Origin: Caenorhabditis remanei
Lineage: Eukaryota; Nematoda; Chromadorea; Rhabditida; Rhabditidae
Direction: 5' to 3'
Length of the DNA stretch: 64,000 nt
Assembly: GCF_010183535.1 (NCBI RefSeq)
Contig: NC_071331.1
Location: 17,980,001-18,044,000, forward strand
Positions 57,901 to 64,000 of the stretch are shown in pieces. Every line of letters starts with the position of its first letter. The first letter of the stretch is position 1. Position numbers and translations under genes: made by a program. A model generated the notes under the pieces. The model was not told where the DNA came from, did no database searches, and saw only the letters and a list, made by a program, of their open reading frames with translations.

Positions 57901-60900
57901 CGAACGTTGAGTTTCATGGCCTAATTTTTTCGTACATCGGATCAAAATATACAGTACCGGTCAATCGGTTATGAAGTTTGGCTGTTTCAGTCGAAATTGT
58001 CCAGCTTTGACAATGAATCTAAGTAGTTTTAAGTGTCACATCCTGCAGGTTTTTAATAGATCATACAGATCAAAAGTAGAGCTTCATTTTTGTAGTTGAC
58101 AACTTTTTTACGGGCACTTCCTAGCAAGTTACGTAGCGACAAAGTAATTACTCTTTCAAATCGACCAATTTCAGTGCAAAATTGAACGATTTTTGAGCTG
58201 TCCTCTTAAAATGACCATAACTCTCTAAGGAGTTATCGTACAAAAAAGTTGTCAACAACAAAAATGAAGCTCTACATTTGTTCTGTATGGTTTATACATA
58301 ATTTACTTTGTGGGACAATCAGTGATACCGTAACACTCTCTCAAAGTTGGTCATTTTCAACTGAAAAATGCCAAATTGTATATCTTACTGCTCGGTACTG
58401 TACTGCCTAGTAAAAACTGTACTCTCCAGTTTTATTTCCGGGTCCAAACATCTTAGATCTGATCAAATAACTTTTCAATCGTCTTGATCGGAAAGTGTCT
58501 CTCTGTTCGTTTTCTTACAAGAATAATCCCCTTCCAAATACTATAATTAGTCAGGGAGAGAGAGAGCGAAGAACATGCAGAAATGTGTGTGTTCCAATGT
58601 CACTTTGATCATTCCCCCCATCCCGTCTTCTTCTTTTTTCTGCTTCTTCCGAATAGTACAGTGTTTACCAAAATGCCACACCTCGACAGTTTATTCTCAA
58701 TCGTCGTCGAAACTAGACGCAATCCAGTGAAAGCTTCTCCTTCCCGTCGTCGGAATGGGAGAATCTGTTCACTTATTCAGACGATCATGTTGAGATTATT
58801 GTCGGTTGATGAGAACTCTCTCGGTCCTAGTGCCAGGTAACGTTTGGGATGGATTGAGAGAGTCAAAAATTGCTTTTTTCTTTTTTACAATGATAAATTT
58901 TCAGAACATCTCTACTCACAGCATGTACCGTATTCTATGCATTATTCTTGACAATATTCTCATTAGTTTTGGAGTTGGCACACTTACTGAATGATGAAGA
59001 ATCAAGAAAACTGAATAAGAAAGATATTGTGAGTATCTATTAAGAAAGCTCAAAATTCATTTAATTCCAGATTTTCGGATTGTACATGTACGGTGGCTCA
59101 CTTGTTTTCTTTTTCTACATGTATATTGTTCTACTTCTTAATCCGAGGTGGTATTCGACTATGGACTACTTGAGGGTGAGTTGATGAATGAGTTTGGAGT
59201 TTCAATTTTAAAAAGTATTGTTTTCAATTTCAGAAAATGTTCGGAGTCTGCTTAACCAGGCCTAAAGTGAGCCCATCTTCGGACTCACTAAGTTCTGCAG
59301 CGGCTACAGTAAGAAAAGTGACACATAGTAGTCCATCAGCTGGAAGTCTCTTTTTGAGATTAGGATCTGTTGGTAAGTGAGCTTGCAATAACTAGGAACA
59401 ATTACAACTTTTCTTCCAGTATTCGGTGTAACTGGTGTTGTCTACTACGCTTTCCTTGTCTTCCTGTGTGACCTTGATCCCACCTGTTCTGGTCTGTCGA
59501 TCTCCCTCGATATCTGTGCAATTTTATTCATTTTTATCCAAATGCATTTCATATTTTGCAACTGGAAACTGTCGATCACTGGGTCTCATATGGTGGCGAG
59601 AATTGGGACAATGCATTTGGTGGCGGCTAATTTGTGGACATGGATTCGATATGTATTGATGGAAGAGGGAGTTATGGAGAAGGAGATCAGGTTGGTTTTC
59701 GTTTTTTGAATTGGATTAAACTAACTAATTTTGTATTCAGAGAAGTGTTTAAACATCGTCCTGTCGTTCAAAACCAGAGCCACTCATCGGAACTTTCTGC
59801 TGAGAATTCCAAGGACCTGTTTTCGGAAAGTTCGAGAGAAGATGATCACGACATGAAAATGGGTCAAGGGAGCTGTCAAGCTGTGGAGTGTTTCTTAGGA
59901 AGTCTTTCTGAAATTATGTTCACTTCTATTGTCGAGTACTCTCTGATTGCAGCTGCTGTAATGTATATTGTATGGAGGAATATAGGTATTGTTTTTTGAC
60001 GCCTGAAACAAAACTCATTTTCTGATTTTTAGGTCGACAAGACCATGGCTCCACCTACGTTAAAAGAAAGCATCAAATCCGTGTGGACTGCTCAAAAACC
60101 ACGACTGGACTGTTTCTGGGACTAGCTTTTCTAGCGGTTACATTCACTTCGATGGTGGTTTATTATGGATTCACAATGATGCATAGGTCAGAGAAGGCCG
60201 CGTATGTCTATGCGTTTACGGATATGTTTCAGGTGAGAGATTCAGATTCAGATTTTTTTCATAAATATATTTTCAGTATGTCCTGTCCACGATTGGAGTT
60301 CTCACTGCAATATATCAAATGCGTGCTTTGAAATATTTTAACAAGAAGACGCATATTCAGAATTCTGATCAAGAACTTCTAGATCAGATTCTATTATCGA
60401 TTGGTCTAGTCGGTGAGCTCATATATTCTGTGGCTGGTTTAGTTGGACTAACCGGAGACAAGGCGTGGAACTCCTTCTCGTTCATTTTATTATTCGTGCA
60501 TATTTTTAGATTGATTCAGGTGAGTCTCTGGATATTTGGATATGCAGACGGATTGAATATGAGACATATTTTGTAGGTCGGTACCCAAACATTCCTGTTA
60601 CACGTGGCAAGAAGTGTTCGAATGGGTGGAGAGGATAGGGAGGCACAACCAGGAAAACAGGCGATCACTTTCCTTTTGACAGCGAATCTCGCGATATTCT
60701 TCATGAATTTGTTTGAAAGTGAAAAAGCTGGAGTCTCGGAGGTTATTATAGGTATCCACTTGATTCCAGGATTATCATCTGATCCATCTTTTCAGAATAC
60801 TATGGAAAACGATCATGGGTGTTTCTTGTTCGAAGTTTCTCCCCGTTGACAATATTCTATCGGTTTCATAGTTCAGTTTGTTTTGCGGAGATCTGGAAGA

Positions 60901-60971
60901 ATGTCTACGCTGCGAAAACTCATCCGGTGCATAATACAGCCACGTCTACAGCGACTCCGATTAATATTTAG
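54950..60971 (+). CDS. Otopetrin-like proton channel (OTOP family)
   Basis: The core isoform starts at ATG 56950 with exons 56950-57140, 57188-57263, 57312-57368, 57418-57539, 58905-59028, 59071-59175, 59234-59372, 59420-59690, 59741-59985, 60033-60232, 60277-60519, 60577-60751 and 60796-60971. Product is 707 aa. Residues 1-150 are a Ser/Pro/Glu-rich cytosolic N terminus. After that come about twelve hydrophobic helices in two halves separated by a charged loop (~365-420), as in otopetrins. Segments such as YGGSLVFFFYMYIVLLL and SFILLFVHIFRLIQ fit the OTOP domain. Otopetrins form dimeric proton-selective channels opened by external acid. Two other 5' ends are supported: upstream exons 54950-55018 and 55349-55490, splicing to 56957, and an internal first exon 58673-58836. 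C. elegans has several otpl paralogues; I cannot name this one. Confidence 0.9.
56592..56665 (+). repeat. Minisatellite, four units of TTAGCCTCAGCAAAA
   Basis: Four consecutive 16-18 bp units (TTAGCCTCAGCAAAA plus AGT or TGT), just upstream of the main otopetrin start exon. Confidence 0.85.
58040..58410. repeat. Dispersed repeat, family B copy 1 (otopetrin intron)
   Basis: Contains TTTTTGTAGTTGACAACTTT, then the inverted form AAAGTTGTCAACAACAAAAA, then GACAATCAGTGATACCGTAA and CGGTACTGTACTG. A second copy lies at ~61200-61620 and fragments near 51610 and 6930. Confidence 0.7.
58673..58836 (+). other. Alternative first exon of the otopetrin gene
   Basis: The ATG at 58673 opens MPHLDSLFSIVVETRRNP and runs 54 codons, ending in phase 2 at CAG|GTAACG. 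The next exon (58905) needs exactly phase 2, so this exon replaces the first four exons and shortens the protein to about 621 aa with a different, basic N terminus. It follows a T-rich stretch and lies inside the 1.36 kb intron. Confidence 0.6.
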
Positions 60972-61179
60972 AGTATCAAAAAGAGTCGTGTTTATTTAAG
61001 ATTTCATTTGTATATTTTGTGGTGATTACGGGTATGGAAACAATGAAGCAGTTATTAGTTTGGGCTCTTTGTAGCAGTTTGAAGAACAGTTGTAGTACTG
61101 GAACGGAGGAAATTAAAAAGTATAATTTCTTTGCCGTGGTACAATTCTCTGGGGATGGAATCAGGAAAAAAGCTGTTAA

Positions 61180-61620
61180 CTACAAAAATGCAGATCTTGG
61201 TTTGATCTACTTATACTACTAGTAATTGAGACAATCTGTGATACCATAACAGGCACAGAACCGGCCGAAAGGTTGTAAAATTTGGAAGGTTTCAGTTGAA
61301 ATTGTTTGTACTAACACTCCCTAGAGTTATAGTAATTTTAAGACAATATTTCAGAAATTGCACTATTTTACACTGAAATTGGTCGATTTGAGGACGAAAT
61401 TACTTTGTCGATGTGTAACTTGCTAGGGAGTGCTCGTACAAAAAAGTTGTCAACTACAAAAATAAAGCTCTACCTTTTTTCTGTATGGTTTTTACATGAT
61501 TTACTTTGTGAGACAATCAGTGATACCGTAACACCCACTCAAAGTTGGTCATTTACCACTGAAAAAGGCCAAATTGTATATGTTACTGCACGGTACTGTA
61601 CTTACACTATGTACTAGTTG
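61180..61620. repeat. Dispersed repeat, family B copy 2 (downstream of otopetrin)
   Basis: Same order of blocks as the copy at 58040: CAACTACAAAAAT, TAACTTGCTAGGGAGTGCTC, AAAAGTTGTCAACTACAAAA, GACAATCAGTGATACCGTAA and CACGGTACTGTAC. Confidence 0.7.
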
Positions 61621-62031
61621 AGCCAATCTGTGATTCCGTAACAGTGAGAATCGGTATTTTTTGAACCATTTGTAAAACTGACTGACCAGTAACGTAACCA
61701 TGAACAGAACAGTACATAGGACTTGCTCTACTTATGTGAATAACGAGACCAAATAAAAAAGAGCAGAACATTCTGCCCACATTTGGATCCGTCCGCATTA
61801 GTTATTTGTGCACTTATGCGATGGGGAATAAATCAATTGTCAAGGCCGAGCTTTCTTTTACTATTTCTGTGTTTTTTTTTCAAAAATTTCAAGTTTCATG
61901 TAAGAACTGCGCAATTCGGGGCATTCCTTCTTCCAGTTACCCTTTGATAAAAAGTTGTGAATTAACTAAACTAAAAATAATGGAATTAACAATAAGGGAC
62001 CATTATATTCTTCCAGACCATTATTCTCAAA

Positions 62032-62403
62032 ATGCCAAAAAGAAATTCGAAACGGGGAGAAGCTGTTAGTGTTGAGAAACGAAGCCAGAAAATTAATTTT
62101 TCTGAATCCAAGACCTGTGAGTTTCTGCTTTTGGTTTAAAGCTTCTAAATGTGCTCCTTTGCCAAGCACTGCTTCATTTCAGACATTAACATTCTATTTT
62201 TCGAACTCTTTATGCTATATAATAATATCGCTCATGGCAATTTTTGTCGATTATGGATATGATCCGATAATATTAATATCTGTTGGTACAGCTGTTATAA
62301 CAGTTGGAACAGTCATTTGTTTCTACAAATACGATTCAATTCATCGCACCGGATTTTGTAGCTACGACTGGATTCACGATGAACTTTTGAACATTTCATA
62401 ATA
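62032..62403 (+). CDS. Doubtful small two-helix membrane protein
   Basis: Exon 62181-62403 is open and encodes TLTFYFSNSLCYI followed by two hydrophobic segments (IIISLMAIFVDYG and IILISVGTAVITVGTVICF) and ends LLNIS. Upstream, ATG 62032 starts a basic peptide (MPKRNSKRGEAVSVEKR). The natural-looking donor (CCT|GTGAGT at ~62116) would leave the wrong phase. Only weaker internal GT sites (for example GCT|GTTAGT) keep frame. It may be a real gene with an unusual donor, or a broken one. No family recognised. Confidence 0.3.
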
Positions 62404-62634
62404 AGTTTGATAACTTTATTAATGTAAATTTTACCTTTTTTTATATTTATAAAATGAAATAACCAGCTCTTGAGTTTTTTTTTTGATAAATGAATTAGTA
62501 CAGTACTCTTCATCTTATTGCTGCGAGCGTGTGTTTATGTTCGATTCGTGAGAAAAATTAAGCAAATTATTTTTAATTATAAGTTGAAACATGAAATGCT
62601 ATAAACTCAGAAAATAATAGTACAAAACAGAATC

Positions 62635-63750
62635 TTATTGATCATCCGCCGGCCACACCACCATTTTGAACGGGAAGTGTCGTTCTGAATCGAGATAATC
62701 TCTATCTATTATTTGTTTGAATGTTGCTCGTCTTCCATCTTTACTACGTATGTTCGTTCCATCTTCAAACACGGCAGGTCCTATGAGAAGTCTGAAAGTT
62801 AAATGAGTAATATTACGCAACTGGAGTCTAGACCGAAACCCACTTGCTATTGTAACTTCTCACAATCGAAGCATTCGCTTCCTCCACCTCAATTCCATCA
62901 GTAAGTATCTTGAGATCTAAAAGTCTGACTCCCAATTAGAGGTACTTCATTCGATAATTGCATCCATTTATCCATGCTTTCAAATATCTATTCATATCAG
63001 ATGACGTGAATGAGAATGATGTCAAATCGATATGAATGCAATCGAAATCCATTATATTATCCAATGTAATCCACTTGTTTAAATTGTAGGCATGCAACCA
63101 CAAGTTATCCATTTCAAATTTTGGATTTAGCTTTTCCCCCTATGTGAGATTTCGAAAAATTAGCTATGTCGAGGCTTTTTTTTAATATTTAAAGTTTGAC
63201 AAAGTGAAATAATATCAGCAATATCTTCTAGCGTATTAAAATCAATTCGCACATCATCAATTGATTTTTGACGGTGATTAAACCAGCGCAGTATTCTCGA
63301 TACACTTCCAAAGCACTGGTCAGCATTCACGCTTAAGCGATGAATTTCTGTGTTGAAGACGTAAGACATCTGGTCGAACTTCCGAATAATATTAAGAATG
63401 CTAATGTCTTCGAAAATGAAATTCAAAGAATACATTTCATCCTTCCAGTTAATTCGATTTCTCTGCTCAAATGGAATATCGATCGCATGCACCTTCGTTC
63501 CATCAAGTACGATAGCTCGTGAATTCATCCAAAACAACACTTTCAGTTTGAAACGTTTCCTGGGAATTACTGAATGAAGTCTCATCATTGTTCGTTTTGA
63601 AACATTTGATAATAAAAGTTTGAAACATTTTTATGAGCTCAGAATATGTATTTTAAAATCTTACAAATCGATTGGAGCCCAATTGGCGTATATTCGTCTG
63701 AGCACGACAAGTGGAAGTTTAAGGAGGGGAAAGGATGAATTCGGTAGCAT
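62635..63750 (-). pseudogene. F-box / FBA_2 (fbxb-type) gene, apparently broken
   Basis: The start is an F-box: MLPNSSFPLLKLPLVVLRR, then a continuation matching the SKRTMM region. An FBA_2-like body follows (RINWKDEMYS, FFEDI-type and LRWFNHR segments), then ITLDNIMDFDCIHID, and a last exon 62635-62791 (IGPAVFEDGTNIRSKDGRR). Members of this large nematode family are Cul1-SCF substrate adaptors. Three defects are visible. The first intron has donor GTAAGA (63664) but its expected acceptor reads CAA instead of CAG at 63620-63622. The frame ends at a poly-A run near 63177 with no usable donor before the next homologous block at ~63140. An in-frame TAA at 62936-62938 interrupts the block that continues LGVRLLDLKIL. 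A non-canonical functional gene cannot be excluded. Confidence 0.65.
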
Positions 63751-64000
63751 GGAATACTTCGAAAAAATCAGATGTGTGGATATTAAAACTGTGCGGTCGA
63801 TCAGAAAACGTCTCAAACAATCCGTGACGCAACCGCGACGCGCCACATGGACCATTGATTTAAAATCAATATTAAATACCATTTGGAAATTGCAGTGGAG
63901 AGGCGAGTCATCATCGTTTGAAACGTTTTCTGATCGACATCACATATTTAACTCATATCCACCCTCAATTAAAATCTACTGTGGTCTTCAAAGTTTTTCA

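Overview
The window is nematode chromosomal DNA from a Caenorhabditis species. Its introns are mostly short (about 40-60 bp) with TTTCAG acceptors, and the intergenic DNA is rich in small inverted-repeat elements. The proteins closely match C. elegans families but are not identical to what I remember of the C. elegans sequences, so a relative such as C. briggsae or C. remanei is likely. As I recall, ced-5 and tax-6 are neighbours on C. elegans chromosome IV and egl-21 is on the same chromosome, so the block looks syntenic with chromosome IV. All exon models below were made by hand from splice sites and reading-phase bookkeeping; no alignment was run.

Layout. Positions 25-4806 (-) hold a four-EF-hand calmodulin-like gene whose first intron contains a tRNA-Arg(UCU). 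Several coding-like exons with compatible phases lie far upstream on the same strand (8.8-9.5 kb and 16.7-17.7 kb) and may give this gene a long N-terminal isoform. Positions 5-18 kb are otherwise gene-poor and contain a 1.6 kb palindrome bounded by TTAA. Positions 18658-19748 (+) encode a small, unrecognised secreted protein. Positions 20-30.5 kb are low-complexity regulatory or intergenic DNA with small inverted repeats.

Positions 30534-37983 (+) are calcineurin A (tax-6), with a pair of mutually exclusive exons over the autoinhibitory segment and a candidate 9-nt microexon. ced-5 (DOCK180) lies convergently at 39262-45604 (-). A 74-codon membrane-protein ORF sits just upstream of ced-5 on the same strand, and an extended-PHD-finger gene (46074-46968, +) is transcribed divergently from it. 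egl-21 (carboxypeptidase E) is at 47790-50622 (+), facing a GT49 glycosyltransferase at 51257-53753 (-). An otopetrin proton channel occupies 54950-60971 (+) with three candidate 5' ends. The window closes with a doubtful small membrane-protein gene and a damaged F-box/FBA_2 gene at 62635-63750 (-).

Functional themes. The calmodulin-like protein and calcineurin A both belong to calcium signalling. EGL-21 matures neuropeptides. CED-5 is the Rac GEF of cell-corpse engulfment and migration. The GT49 enzyme builds surface or secreted glycans. Otopetrin is a proton channel. There is no sign of an operon except possibly the small ORF plus ced-5. I found no virus, CRISPR array or bacterial-type system.
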